A stretch of DNA of 64,000 bases from Nocardia transvalensis NBRC 15921 (GTDB taxonomy: Bacteria; Actinomycetota; Actinomycetes; Mycobacteriales; Mycobacteriaceae): contig NZ_BAGL01000045.1 of assembly GCF_000308875.1 (NCBI RefSeq), positions 1 to 64,000 of the forward strand. The letters run 5' to 3'. Below, piece after piece: positions 51,108-60,207 of this stretch; positions within the stretch are counted from its first letter, which is position 1; the number at the start of each line of letters is the position of its first letter. The notes below the pieces were generated by a model, which was not told the origin of the DNA, ran no database searches, and saw nothing but the letters and a program-made list of their open reading frames with translations. The position numbers were made by a program, and so were the translations under genes.

Positions 51108-52445
51108 TCACCGATCCGCCGGATCTATGTAGCGGGGGGCGGCCTTGCGGCGTAGTGCGGGGGCGACCGGCCGCCCGCGCAGCAGGCCGTCGACGCTGCC
51201 CTGGTCGAGGGCGTGGCGGTAGACTTCGGCGGCCTCGGCGCAGGCCCGCACGGTGTGGTCGATGTCCGCGTCGCTGTGGGCGGCGGAGGTGACGAAGGAC
51301 TGGCCCAGGACGCCGCGGGTCAGGAGTTCCTGGAGGAACAGGGTGCGGAACGGCTGGGAGGGCAGGCCGTCGGGGCCGCGGGTGGTGAAGATCAGGCAGG
51401 ACGGGCGGCCTACGACCTGGAGATGATCGGCGATGCCGAGGTCGGCGGCGATCTTGTTCACCCCGTCGGCGAGCCGGCGACCGGCGTGCGTCATCCGGGT
51501 GATCGGGTCGGGATCGGTGTCGGCGTAGGCGCGCACCACCGCGCGGAAGGCTGCCAGCGACCCCGTCTCGGGCCCGTGCGTGGTGGACAGCAGGAACACC
51601 CGGTCGCGTTCGGTCCGCAGGCCGCCCAGCTCCATGAACTCCCGCTTCCCGGCCAGCGCGGAGAGCGGGAAGCCGTTGCCCATGGCCTTGCCCCAGCACG
51701 ACAGGTCCGGCGTCACCCCGTATACCCGTTGCGCCCCACCGGAAGACCAGCGGAACCCGGTGATCATCTCGTCGAACACCAGCAAGCTGCCGTACCGGTC
51801 GCACAGGGCCCGCACGCCCTCGAGATAGCCCGGATCGGGTTCGGACAGCGCCGTGGCGGCCTCCATGAAGACGCAGGCGACGTCGCCCGACTCCAGCACG
51901 GCCGCAAGGGAATCCAGGTCGTTGTACCGGAACCGGACGGTGCTTGCCGGGGGAATTCCGGCGTTCATGGCCGTGGTGCCGATGAACCAGTCGTCGACGG
52001 AGAAGAACGGCTGATCGCAGACGGCCACCGTCTCGCGGCCGGTCACGGCGCGGGCCAGGCGCACGGCCGCCGTGGTCGCGTCGGAGCCGTTCTTGGCGAA
52101 CTTGACCATATCCGCGCCGGGAACCAGCGCCAGGAAGTCCTCGGCGGCAAGCAGTTCCAGTTCGGTCGGGCGGGAGAAGCTGAGGCCGTCCGCGACCGCG
52201 CGGGCCACCGCGTCGACGACCGGCCGGTAGCCGTGGCCGAGGGTCACCGATCGCAGTCCCATGCCGTACTCGACGTACTCGTTGCCGTCGCAGTCCCACA
52301 CCCGGCATCCGCTGCCGCGCACCAGGATCGGGGCCATCGACTCCGGATACTGGTCGGGCCCGCGGGCATAGGTGTGCGCGCCGCCGGGGACCACCTCGTG
52401 CAGGCGATGCTGGATCATGTTGCTGCGGGCGAACTCTCGTATCAT
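51108..52445 (-). CDS. class III aminotransferase (glutamate-1-semialdehyde aminomutase-like)
   Basis: 445-residue PLP enzyme: VPGGAHTYARGPDQYPESMA start, YGMGLRSVTLGHGYRPVVDA, FAKNGSDATTAAVRLAR (PLP phosphate loop), LLVFDEMITGFRW (pyridine-nitrogen Asp) and CWGKAMGNGFPLSALAG with the Schiff-base lysine. Family members in sugar-polymer clusters can act as aminotransferases or aminomutases. In this operon it likely makes an amino group for acylation by the acetyltransferase upstream (inference). ATG 52445 overlaps that gene's stop (ATGA). Confidence 0.87.
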   Translation of the reverse strand: MIREFARSNMIQHRLHEVVPGGAHTYARGPDQYPESMAPILVRGSGCRVWDCDGNEYVEYGMGLRSVTLGHGYRPVVDAVARAVADGLSFSRPTELELLAAEDFLALVPGADMVKFAKNGSDATTAAVRLARAVTGRETVAVCDQPFFSVDDWFIGTTAMNAGIPPASTVRFRYNDLDSLAAVLESGDVACVFMEAATALSEPDPGYLEGVRALCDRYGSLLVFDEMITGFRWSSGGAQRVYGVTPDLSCWGKAMGNGFPLSALAGKREFMELGGLRTERDRVFLLSTTHGPETGSLAAFRAVVRAYADTDPDPITRMTHAGRRLADGVNKIAADLGIADHLQVVGRPSCLIFTTRGPDGLPSQPFRTLFLQELLTRGVLGQSFVTSAAHSDADIDHTVRACAEAAEVYRHALDQGSVDGLLRGRPVAPALRRKAAPRYIDPADR

Positions 52446-53803
52446 CGCCGCTCCTCCTCCGGTGAGCCGACGGTGAGCGCCCACAGCGTGTGGTCGGCGT
52501 GGCCGGTGGGGCCGGGGCAGTTACGCATGATTCCCTCCTTCAACAGCCCCGCCCGGGCCGCGACGGCGGCGGATTCCGCATCGGCGGAATCGGTTTCCGT
52601 TGCCACGCGTCGCAGCCCGAGGGGGCCGAAGGCATAGTCGAGCAGTGCCCGGGTCGCCGCCGCGCGAACGTCCTCGTCGGCGTAGGCGGGATCGGCCCAG
52701 GCGGACATCCGGGCGTTCCGGTCGAACATGTCCAGGTCGGAGAGCCGGGCTTCCCCGGCGTAGGCGCCGTCGATCTCGAGCACCAGGACCAGCCCGGCGG
52801 GCGAGCGCAGGCCGCCGCGCCCGCGGGCGAGTTCACGCCACCAGCCGGGCCGCGATCCCGCGAACATGTCGGGATTGCGCCGCCGGGCCGCGAGCCAGGC
52901 GGCCCGATCGGACGGCCGCCGGCCGCGGAGGACGGCATGCGGATACCCCGGAATCTCCAGCGACACCGGGCATCCGCCGTGCAGGAGCGCCGACCGCCGC
53001 CACATCCGCCCGGCTGCGAGCCGGACGGAGACGACGAGAAGCGCTGCCGCACAGGATAAGAGGCCACGTGATCCCCCCTGCTGTCCGGCCGAGTCGTCGT
53101 CGGCCGACTCGGCCGAACCCCGTACCATGGTCGTGCGCCCGGCGGTTGCGCGCATAGAGGAAGAAGTCCTTTCCGCCACTTTACCGGTCACGCGCCGAAT
53201 CCAGGTAGCGGTGAACCCGTCCGGCGGGATGTCGGCGGGCGTGAGCGCCCACAGTTCGTGGTCGCGGCGTGCGCCCCCCGCGTCGAAGTAGCGCGCCATC
53301 AAGGCTTCTCGGACGAATCCGAGTTCGGCGGCGCCGTTCGCGGCGGCGACGTTGCCGGGCGATATCGGCGCGATGACGCGCTGCAATCCGAGCACGCGGA
53401 AACCGTGGTCGAGGACGAGTCCGGCGGCCACGCCCGCGAATCCGTGCCGGGCGACCCGGGAATCGATCCAGATGCTCATCTCGGCCGTGCCGCCCCGGAG
53501 GTCGATCGAGCACAGCTCGCACTGGCCGGCGAACCGGCCGTCGATCTCGATGACGCCCGGCAGCCGCCGCCCGGCGCGGGCCTCGGCGCGGCTGACCAGG
53601 TATTCGCGGATCCACTGCCGCTCGGTGTGCCGCTCCGGCCAGTCCAGCGGCGAGCTGTACCAGAACGGTTCGATCAGGGCGCGGTCGCGCATCCGGATCC
53701 GCCGCCAGTGCGAATGGTCGGTCGGCCGCGGCGGCCGGATGACGACCGTCCGGCCGTGCAGGAACGCCGGTCCCAGCCGCAGCGCCCCCGCCCGGCCGTT
53801 CAT
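52442..53803 (-). CDS. tandem GNAT acetyltransferase with internal hydrophobic linker
   Basis: 453 residues in one frame from ATG 53803. GNAT-1 (about 10-195): VVIRPPRPTDHSHWRRIRMR, GVIEIDGRFAGQCELCSIDL, and the acetyl-CoA motif GFAGVAAGLVLDHGF. A linker of about 70 residues follows with a hydrophobic stretch (LLSCAAALLVVSVRLAAG). GNAT-2 (about 265-445): VLRGRRPSDRAAWLAARRRN, DVRAAATRALLDYAF and LKEGIMRNCPGPTGHADHTL. It acts in the polysaccharide operon, overlapping both neighbours by 4 bp. It is either a true fusion or two genes joined by loss of a stop. Confidence 0.8.
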   Translation of the reverse strand: MNGRAGALRLGPAFLHGRTVVIRPPRPTDHSHWRRIRMRDRALIEPFWYSSPLDWPERHTERQWIREYLVSRAEARAGRRLPGVIEIDGRFAGQCELCSIDLRGGTAEMSIWIDSRVARHGFAGVAAGLVLDHGFRVLGLQRVIAPISPGNVAAANGAAELGFVREALMARYFDAGGARRDHELWALTPADIPPDGFTATWIRRVTGKVAERTSSSMRATAGRTTMVRGSAESADDDSAGQQGGSRGLLSCAAALLVVSVRLAAGRMWRRSALLHGGCPVSLEIPGYPHAVLRGRRPSDRAAWLAARRRNPDMFAGSRPGWWRELARGRGGLRSPAGLVLVLEIDGAYAGEARLSDLDMFDRNARMSAWADPAYADEDVRAAATRALLDYAFGPLGLRRVATETDSADAESAAVAARAGLLKEGIMRNCPGPTGHADHTLWALTVGSPEEERR

Positions 53804-55158
53804 GACCGGGGCCGCTGACGGCCCAGCGGCGACGTGCGGACGGCGCCGTCGGTGCCGACCGTCAGCCGCCAGTAGGCCCCGGCGGGGTCCCGGAGGACGA
53901 CGCCGCTGTCGGCCCGCTCGGACAGCCAGGCGCCGCCGGGCAGAACGGCCGCCATGACCCCGCCGTCGCGGTCCTGGATCTGTAGGACGTCGGCGTCGAG
54001 CTGGGCGGCCTGTGCGATGGTGGTGCCGGAGAACCGCGCCCCGTGCACCCGGCCGCGCCCGATGACGTGCCAGCCCTCGGGGAACGCGCGCGGGTCGACG
54101 TCGTCGTGGGAGCCGGAGATGAGGTTGACGGCGGTGCCCTCGGGACATCCGGCGGGGTCGATGCGTATCTCGGCCGGCGCGGTGTCGAGGTCCGGATCGA
54201 ATTGCACATTCGCCAGATACGGCTGGCGGCAGTGAGTGAGCAGCAGGCAGGTGCTGCGCGCGGCGATCTTGCAGTTCACCATGCCGAACTGGGCGGGCCC
54301 GCCGCGATCACTGCCGACGGCCAGCGCGGTGTCGGCGCCCTCGAACCACACGTTGGTGAACCACCAGTCGTTGGCGGCGCCGTCGATCACGACGTGCCGG
54401 TCGGTGGTGCGGGGATCCTCGTCGGAGACGAATTCGACGTTGGACAGCGCCAATCCGGCGTTGTGGTCGCCGCCGGTGCCGAGCACCGAGACGCGGTTGT
54501 TCGTGAACTTGGACGAGGTGACGTAGTTCTGGATGCAGGAGGTCACCAGTCCGTACCCGAAATTGTTGATATCGCAGTCGATCACGGCGGTGCCGCCGGT
54601 ATTGCCGTCGAGCACCACCCCGCGCTGCCGCACGAACCGCGGCGCGTTCTCCGCGAGATGGTTGCCGCGCAGCACCACCGATTCGAATGTGCACCGGAAA
54701 CATTCGGTGAGCTGGACGGCGGTGGAGGTCGCGCCGGAGAGGAAGAAGCCGAGCCGGGCGAATCGCACCCGATTGCGTTTGCGCAGCGAGACCAGCGTGC
54801 CGTCGCCGTCGTAGAACACGGTGGTGACATCCGCGCCGTCGCCGAGAATCGTTGCGTAGTCCGGTAGGTCGGGCCAGCGCGTGACCCGGTACTGGCCCGC
54901 CGGGAGATACATCACCAGGGGCCGGTCGCCCACGGCGGCGGCCGCGGCGATCGCGGCGGTGTCGTCGGCGTTGCCGTCGCCGACCGCGCCGAAATCACGG
55001 ATGTTGCGTGCCGACGGCGCGTCGGTGACGTGTGGCGACCGGAATCCGACACCGGGGTCGTCGTCCGAGGAGCAGGCCGCGAGCGATCCGGCGGCCGCCG
55101 CGCCGAGCGTCACCGCCAGCATCCGACGGCGCCCGACCGGCGCGCCGGCCGAGGTCAT
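53800..55158 (-). CDS. Tat/lipoprotein right-handed beta-helix protein (pectate-lyase-like)
   Basis: 452 residues. A twin-arginine-type leader with lipobox (GRRRMLAVTLGAAAAGSLAA then CSS) implies export and lipid anchoring. NIRDFGAVGDGNADDTAAIA is the pectate-lyase superfamily (PF12708) opening. A long beta-helix of short turns follows (AVIDCDINNFGYGL, VTSSKFTNNRVSVLG, FTNVWFEGADTALAVG). It could be a lyase, epimerase or binding protein for the polysaccharide made by the operon. ATG 55158 overlaps the preceding stop (ATGA). Confidence 0.8.
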   Translation of the reverse strand: MTSAGAPVGRRRMLAVTLGAAAAGSLAACSSDDDPGVGFRSPHVTDAPSARNIRDFGAVGDGNADDTAAIAAAAAVGDRPLVMYLPAGQYRVTRWPDLPDYATILGDGADVTTVFYDGDGTLVSLRKRNRVRFARLGFFLSGATSTAVQLTECFRCTFESVVLRGNHLAENAPRFVRQRGVVLDGNTGGTAVIDCDINNFGYGLVTSCIQNYVTSSKFTNNRVSVLGTGGDHNAGLALSNVEFVSDEDPRTTDRHVVIDGAANDWWFTNVWFEGADTALAVGSDRGGPAQFGMVNCKIAARSTCLLLTHCRQPYLANVQFDPDLDTAPAEIRIDPAGCPEGTAVNLISGSHDDVDPRAFPEGWHVIGRGRVHGARFSGTTIAQAAQLDADVLQIQDRDGGVMAAVLPGGAWLSERADSGVVLRDPAGAYWRLTVGTDGAVRTSPLGRQRPRS

Positions 55159-56447
55159 GCCCGTCTTCCCATGCGCCACAGCCTATCTCGGAGCGACCGG
55201 TGCGGAGGAGTGAATGCGACCGCGCCCGTGAGCCGGGACTGATCGGCGCCGCCGAAGGTCGCGATCGCACCGCGCACCTGAGGCGCGGTGGCGGTGCCGA
55301 GCTGCACCACGCCCACCGTCGCGTCGCAGCGGCGCGACAGCACGATCGCGTCGGCGGCCGCGGAGATCGGCGCGGCCTCCACGATGATCCGGTCGTACTC
55401 GCTGCGCAGCTTCGACATGATCTCCGCGAACCGCTCGGAGGCCAGCAGATCCGGTGTGCGGGAGTCGAGCACGCCGATCGGCAGCACGCTGATCCCTGCC
55501 TCGGGCCAGGCCGTCACGGCGTTGTCGAGCGGAGTGGACTGGCGCAGTAGCTCGGCCAGCCCGGCCTCGGCCCGCACCGGGACGTGACCGGAGCTGCCCT
55601 GCCCGGTGGTGTCGGCGTCGACCAGCACGACGCGCTCGCCGCCGTCGGCGTAGGTGCGGGCCAGTCCGGTGGCGACCGCCGGCTGGGAGCGGTCCGACAG
55701 GGAGGTGAACAGCACGCTCGCGGCGCCGTCGCCGAGCCGCGTGCGCAGCCGCCGCAGCTCACCGGGCGCTCCCGGCCGGCCGTCGTCGATGATGCCGAGG
55801 ATCGGGGCGGGCAGGATCGCCTCGAGGGCGGTGGAGGTGCGCAGCGTGCGGTCCAGCCGGTCGCGGATCACCGCGCCACCGAAACCGACGACGAGACCGG
55901 CGAGGACGCCCATGATCAGGAGGCGTTTGCCCTGCGGCGCGGTCGGCCCGGACGGCAGCTGCGCCTTGTCGACGACGGCGACGCGGGCCGCCGGCGCGGC
56001 GTCGAACTGGATGGTCTCCAGCTGGTCGATCATGTGCCGGAACTGCGAGACGGCCTCGTCGGCGAGGATCCGGGCGCCGTCGGCGGTATCGGCGCGCGCG
56101 GACACCACGATGATGGTGGTCGCGGGCGGCGAGTCGGCGCTGATGCGGCCGCGCAGATCCCCGGTCGACGCCGACAGCCCCAGCTGGTCCTTCACCCGCT
56201 GGGCCACCGTCTCGCTGCCGACCAGCGCGACATAGGAGCGCATGCGCTGCTGCGCGGCCATCCCGCCCTGATAGGAGTCGTTGACCGAGGTGCCGGTCGC
56301 CATCGAGACGTAGCAGGTGCTGGACGCGGTGTAGACGACCGGCTGGGTCTTCGAGTAGCCGTATGCCGCGACCGAACACAGCACCAGCCCGGCGAGCAGG
56401 ATCGGCCACCGCCGCCGCACGATCCGCCAGATATCGGTCACACCCAT
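55155..56447 (-). CDS. Wzz-like chain-length/co-polymerase with degenerate tyrosine-kinase domain
   Basis: 430 residues. A Wzz domain with two membrane helices (WPILLAGLVLCSVAAYGYS near 15-33 and LLIMGVLAGLVVGFGGAVI near 190) flanks a periplasmic region of about 150 residues. The cytoplasmic part has the BY-kinase fold, including VVLVDADTTGQG (Walker A-prime) and DRIIVEAAP. However the Walker A position reads LSDRSQPAVATG, without GKS/T, and no C-terminal tyrosine cluster is seen. It probably controls polymer length without autophosphorylation. ATG 56447. Confidence 0.82.
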   Translation of the reverse strand: MGVTDIWRIVRRRWPILLAGLVLCSVAAYGYSKTQPVVYTASSTCYVSMATGTSVNDSYQGGMAAQQRMRSYVALVGSETVAQRVKDQLGLSASTGDLRGRISADSPPATTIIVVSARADTADGARILADEAVSQFRHMIDQLETIQFDAAPAARVAVVDKAQLPSGPTAPQGKRLLIMGVLAGLVVGFGGAVIRDRLDRTLRTSTALEAILPAPILGIIDDGRPGAPGELRRLRTRLGDGAASVLFTSLSDRSQPAVATGLARTYADGGERVVLVDADTTGQGSSGHVPVRAEAGLAELLRQSTPLDNAVTAWPEAGISVLPIGVLDSRTPDLLASERFAEIMSKLRSEYDRIIVEAAPISAAADAIVLSRRCDATVGVVQLGTATAPQVRGAIATFGGADQSRLTGAVAFTPPHRSLRDRLWRMGRRA

Positions 56448-57829
56448 TGCCCAGCCCTCGCTTCCCCGGCGGTGGGCAGCGCGGGAAGGGCCGTCCGCCG
56501 TCGATATTCCTCGATCAGTACGTAGGTGATCCAGACCAGCACCATGGCCTGTAGGTATTTGCCCAGCGTCTCGACGGTGCCGAGGACTCCGCGCTCGAAC
56601 AGCACGGGCACCTCGATGAGCGCGAGTCCGAAGACGGGCATCGGGACCATCCGGCTGTAGAGCGAGCGCGACCAGATCAGCAGCAGCACGAACGTGATCG
56701 AAACCCCCAGGGCGATACCGGGATATCCGCCCAGCACGTAGCCCTCGTTGATGTTGCCCTCGGCCAGCGACACCGACACCTTCGACATGTCCACCGACCC
56801 GCCGCGCACCTGTTCGGCCCAGGCGGCGCCGGAGCGGAACTTCTCCGCGCCGAGCAACTGCGTGGGGATCAGGCTCTCCACCGCGTGCCGGAGCACCTCC
56901 GACGGCGTCAGCCACGAGTGTGGACCGGCGTAGTAGGCGTCGGTGGCGGCCTCGAGCCCGTCGAATCGGCGTAGCAGGCTCAGGAACGGGCGGAGCGCTT
57001 CGGGGTAGACGGAATCGGCCACGGCGGCTTCGGTTTTGGTGGCCTCGGTGGCCTTGAGGCCCTGGAGCGCGCCGAAGCCGCCGATGCCGAGCACCGTGAT
57101 GATCAGGACCGCCACCACCTTCACCCGGGTCCAGCCGGTCATGGCGCAGCGGACCGCGATCGCCAGCGCGGCGCCCATGATCGGGGTCTTCGACTGCACG
57201 GCCGCGGTCCACAGCAGTTCGCCGAAGGTGAGCGCGCCGATGATCAGGACGGTGGTGCGGGGATTATCCGACCGGAGGTAGACGATCAGCCCCACGGCCC
57301 CGAGCGTGGCGAGAATGGTGATCAGGTTGATGATCGGGTTCGGGCTCTCCAATTCGCCTGCGCGGCCGTTGTTCCCGGTCGCGACCGCGGCGAGCCGTCC
57401 CAGCGTGCCGATGGCGTAGAGCACGCAGAGCGTCCGGACGAAGACCGGATCGCCGGCGAAGGGGACGATCGGGTGGTCGTCGCGAGCCCGCCGTTCCGGG
57501 TCGCGGTCGCGTAGCCGGGACCAGATCACGTAGGCCACAACGAGTCCCGCGTAGAACCACAGCCCGAAGACCACCGGCTGCAAGACCGCCGCGATGCCGT
57601 GGTCGTAGCCGATGTCGGCCAGCCGCGGATCGGGGACGTTGTCGCCGTAGTGCGGTTCGGGCTGGACCGTCAGCAACACCACCGGCCGTGCGACGTACGA
57701 GAGCGCCCAGTGCGCGGACTGAGCGATCAGGAACACCCGGATCGGACCGGACAGCCACATGCCGGCGACCATGACGATCGCCAATGCCCCTGCGACGAGG
57801 CACACTTCGGGCTGCGCGGCGCCCGTCAC
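56438..57829 (-). CDS. O-antigen polymerase/ligase-like membrane protein (Wzy-type)
   Basis: 463 residues with about 10-12 hydrophobic helices and a long extracytoplasmic region in the middle (TKTEAAVADSVYPEALRPFL through VSLAEGNINEGYVLGGYPGI). This topology is characteristic of polysaccharide polymerases. Identification rests on topology and position between a flippase and a Wzz-like protein. ATG 57829. It overlaps the Wzz-like gene by 10 bp. Confidence 0.75.
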   Translation of the reverse strand: MTGAAQPEVCLVAGALAIVMVAGMWLSGPIRVFLIAQSAHWALSYVARPVVLLTVQPEPHYGDNVPDPRLADIGYDHGIAAVLQPVVFGLWFYAGLVVAYVIWSRLRDRDPERRARDDHPIVPFAGDPVFVRTLCVLYAIGTLGRLAAVATGNNGRAGELESPNPIINLITILATLGAVGLIVYLRSDNPRTTVLIIGALTFGELLWTAAVQSKTPIMGAALAIAVRCAMTGWTRVKVVAVLIITVLGIGGFGALQGLKATEATKTEAAVADSVYPEALRPFLSLLRRFDGLEAATDAYYAGPHSWLTPSEVLRHAVESLIPTQLLGAEKFRSGAAWAEQVRGGSVDMSKVSVSLAEGNINEGYVLGGYPGIALGVSITFVLLLIWSRSLYSRMVPMPVFGLALIEVPVLFERGVLGTVETLGKYLQAMVLVWITYVLIEEYRRRTALPALPTAGEARAGQWV

Positions 57830-57874
57830 CCCATGTCCTTCATCACCCCGTATGTCGCGTGGGCGGCCCCGCCG

Positions 57875-58879
57875 TTACCCGATGGCGGCGACGATTTCCC
57901 GCGCCCGGTCGGCATACCGGTTCCGGCCCGCCGTGATGCGGCGGTACCCCGCCTCGGCGACCTTGGCGGCGTGGTCGGGATCGCGGGCGCAGCGTTCCAG
58001 GATCGCCCGCAGTTCGTCGGGTGAGGAGAACAGCAGGCACTCCGAATTCTCGGCCAGCAAACCCGCGTGCTCGTCGGTGCGCTCGCCGACGAAAAGTCCA
58101 CCGGCGGCCGGTATCTCGAAGCTGCGGCAGGTGTGGGTGTCGCGGTTCGCGGAGTTGAGCAGCACCAGATTCGCGGTCGTCGCCGCCACCGCCACGGAGA
58201 AGTGCTCGCCGTAGACCGGTCCCCGCACGGCCGCGCCGGTGCGCCGCAGGCCGCGGACCCGTCCCCACCCCGGCCCGTACACCGCCAGCGCGGCACCGTA
58301 TTCGCGCGCCAGATCGGTGAGCAGGCCGGTCCGGTCGGGCCGCCGGGCGCCGATGAATCCGGCGAGGAACCGGTCGCCGCCGCGCCGCGCGCACGGCCGG
58401 TGCCACGCCGGATCGTAGGCGCTCGCCACGAAAGCGACAGCGCGAGCGCCGCGTTCGCGCAGTTCGGGCACGTTGTGCCGCTTGGTGGTGACGACGAGAT
58501 CCCACTGCGCCTCGTGCGCCAGGTAGTCGGCGCTGATGTTCTCGGGATTGGCGACGTCGTCGGGGCTGTAGTGGACGCGCAGCGACGCCGGGACCGACAG
58601 CAGCCGCGCCTGATCCAGATGCACCGCCTTGAACGCGAACAGCATGTCCGGTCCGAAATCCGCGGCGAGCGTATCGATCTCGTCGTGGACCGCGCCGACC
58701 GACCAGGGCGCGCGGCGGCGCGCCAGCTTGGCGTACACCCACGGCGGCGTCAGCCGGCCCGGCAGAGTGACCGCGGTGGTGTCGACCACCAGCACCTCGT
58801 GCCCGGCCCGGCGGAATCCGTCGGCCAGCGAGCGGGCGTTGCTGCCGACCCAATCATCGCCCACATACAGGATTTTCAC
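57875..58879 (-). CDS. CgeB-like glycosyltransferase
   Basis: 334 residues. The GT-B opening KILYVGDDWVGSNARSLADG, HYSPDDVANPENISADYLAH, and the C-terminal PF13524 signature THTCRSFEIPAAGGLFVGER place it with CgeB/spore-maturation-like transferases. It adds a sugar in the polysaccharide pathway; donor unknown. GTG 58879 (GGGGGAAC upstream) overlaps the flippase stop (GTGA, 58876-58879). Confidence 0.82.
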   Translation of the reverse strand: MKILYVGDDWVGSNARSLADGFRRAGHEVLVVDTTAVTLPGRLTPPWVYAKLARRRAPWSVGAVHDEIDTLAADFGPDMLFAFKAVHLDQARLLSVPASLRVHYSPDDVANPENISADYLAHEAQWDLVVTTKRHNVPELRERGARAVAFVASAYDPAWHRPCARRGGDRFLAGFIGARRPDRTGLLTDLAREYGAALAVYGPGWGRVRGLRRTGAAVRGPVYGEHFSVAVAATTANLVLLNSANRDTHTCRSFEIPAAGGLFVGERTDEHAGLLAENSECLLFSSPDELRAILERCARDPDHAAKVAEAGYRRITAGRNRYADRAREIVAAIG

Positions 58880-60207
58880 GATCGTTCCCCCTCGTGCCCC
58901 TCGTAGACGGGTATCGCCACGGGTTCGGTCTCGGCGCGGGCGGCGGCGCGTTCGCGGAGGATGAGCCACCGCATGCGCACGAGGTACCAGAGCGCGACCG
59001 TGACCTCGGCGGCCACCGTGCCGTACACCAGCGTCCACACCGACTCCGTGTGCACCGCGACGACCAGCGCCACCGCGGCGACGGCCGTGCCGATGACCGC
59101 CCCGATCAGCACGCCCACGGTGTCCTGCCGTACCGGCAGCACCGCGGTGGTGACCAGCGAGGTGACCGTGGTGGCCGGGAGGATGAGCACCTCGACCCGC
59201 AGCAGCGGCACGGCGGCGGCGAAGGCGCTGCCGAACATCACGTGGATGAGCACCGGCGCCAGCACCCACACGCCGACGACCGCGACGACCGCGGCGGTCA
59301 GGCACGCCAGCAGCGACCGGATCGCGTTGCGCCAGAAGACCTTCTCGCCGCTGCGGCGCGCCATCCGCGGCAGCAGGGCGAAACCGATCGGATCCAGCAT
59401 GGACTGGATGGCGCGCACTAGCCGGACTCCGGCGGAGTACAGGCCCAGGGACGCGGCGTCGAGGACCGCCGCGTACACCGCGGCCGAGCCCTGCCCGTAG
59501 CTGGTGACCAGGGCGCGGGAGGTCAGGACCGGCGCACCCATCCGCAAGATCTCCCGCACGTGCCGGGGCCGGGCCGGAAGTCCATAGGTGCGCAACGCGT
59601 CCCACCAGGTGAGCGCGACGGTGAGGAACGACGACACCAGCAGGCACAGCATCGCGACCGACGCGCTGGGGACGTGGGGGAGCAGCGCGATCAGCAGGCC
59701 GAGATACGCGACCCGCCCGACACCCTGATACAGCGTCGACGCCCCGAACCGGCCCTGCCCGATGAGCAGCCAGTCCTCGGAGATCGACCAGAACCCGCCG
59801 GTGAACAGGCCGAGCAGGATCATGTGCACCGCCGGCGGGGCGCCCACCGCCAGCCCCGCCAGCAGCGCCAGGCCCAGGGCGCCGAGCGTGACGGCGCGGA
59901 TGGCCAGGTAGGCGCCGCGCAGGTGATCGATGTAGGCGGCCTCGCCCGGGGTGTCGTGCACCTTCGCGGCGAGGAACGAGGTGATGCCCATGTCCACGGC
60001 CAGCGAACCGATGAAGTACGCGGACATGCCGATGGCCAGCAGGCCGACGCCGTGCGGGCCCAGCAGCCGGGAGATGAGCGGCAGCGTCACCACGGTGATG
60101 ACGTACTGGCCGTACTTGCCGAAGCTGACGAAGCCGATATCGCGGATCACCGCGGCCAGCCCGTGTTTGACCGGTTTGTGCGGCCGGAGGGTCTCGGATT
60201 CAGTCAC
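58876..60207 (-). CDS. polysaccharide flippase (Wzx/MATE-like)
   Basis: 443-residue membrane protein with about 12-14 helices of the MOP exporter superfamily. FVSFGKYGQYVITVVTLPLI and SRLLGPHGVGLLAIGMSAYF are the characteristic opening, with APVLTSRALVTSYGQGSAAV in the second half. It would move the lipid-linked repeat unit across the membrane for the polymerase. ATG 60207 overlaps the preceding glycosyltransferase by 8 bp. Confidence 0.87.
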   Translation of the reverse strand: MTESETLRPHKPVKHGLAAVIRDIGFVSFGKYGQYVITVVTLPLISRLLGPHGVGLLAIGMSAYFIGSLAVDMGITSFLAAKVHDTPGEAAYIDHLRGAYLAIRAVTLGALGLALLAGLAVGAPPAVHMILLGLFTGGFWSISEDWLLIGQGRFGASTLYQGVGRVAYLGLLIALLPHVPSASVAMLCLLVSSFLTVALTWWDALRTYGLPARPRHVREILRMGAPVLTSRALVTSYGQGSAAVYAAVLDAASLGLYSAGVRLVRAIQSMLDPIGFALLPRMARRSGEKVFWRNAIRSLLACLTAAVVAVVGVWVLAPVLIHVMFGSAFAAAVPLLRVEVLILPATTVTSLVTTAVLPVRQDTVGVLIGAVIGTAVAAVALVVAVHTESVWTLVYGTVAAEVTVALWYLVRMRWLILRERAAARAETEPVAIPVYEGHEGERS

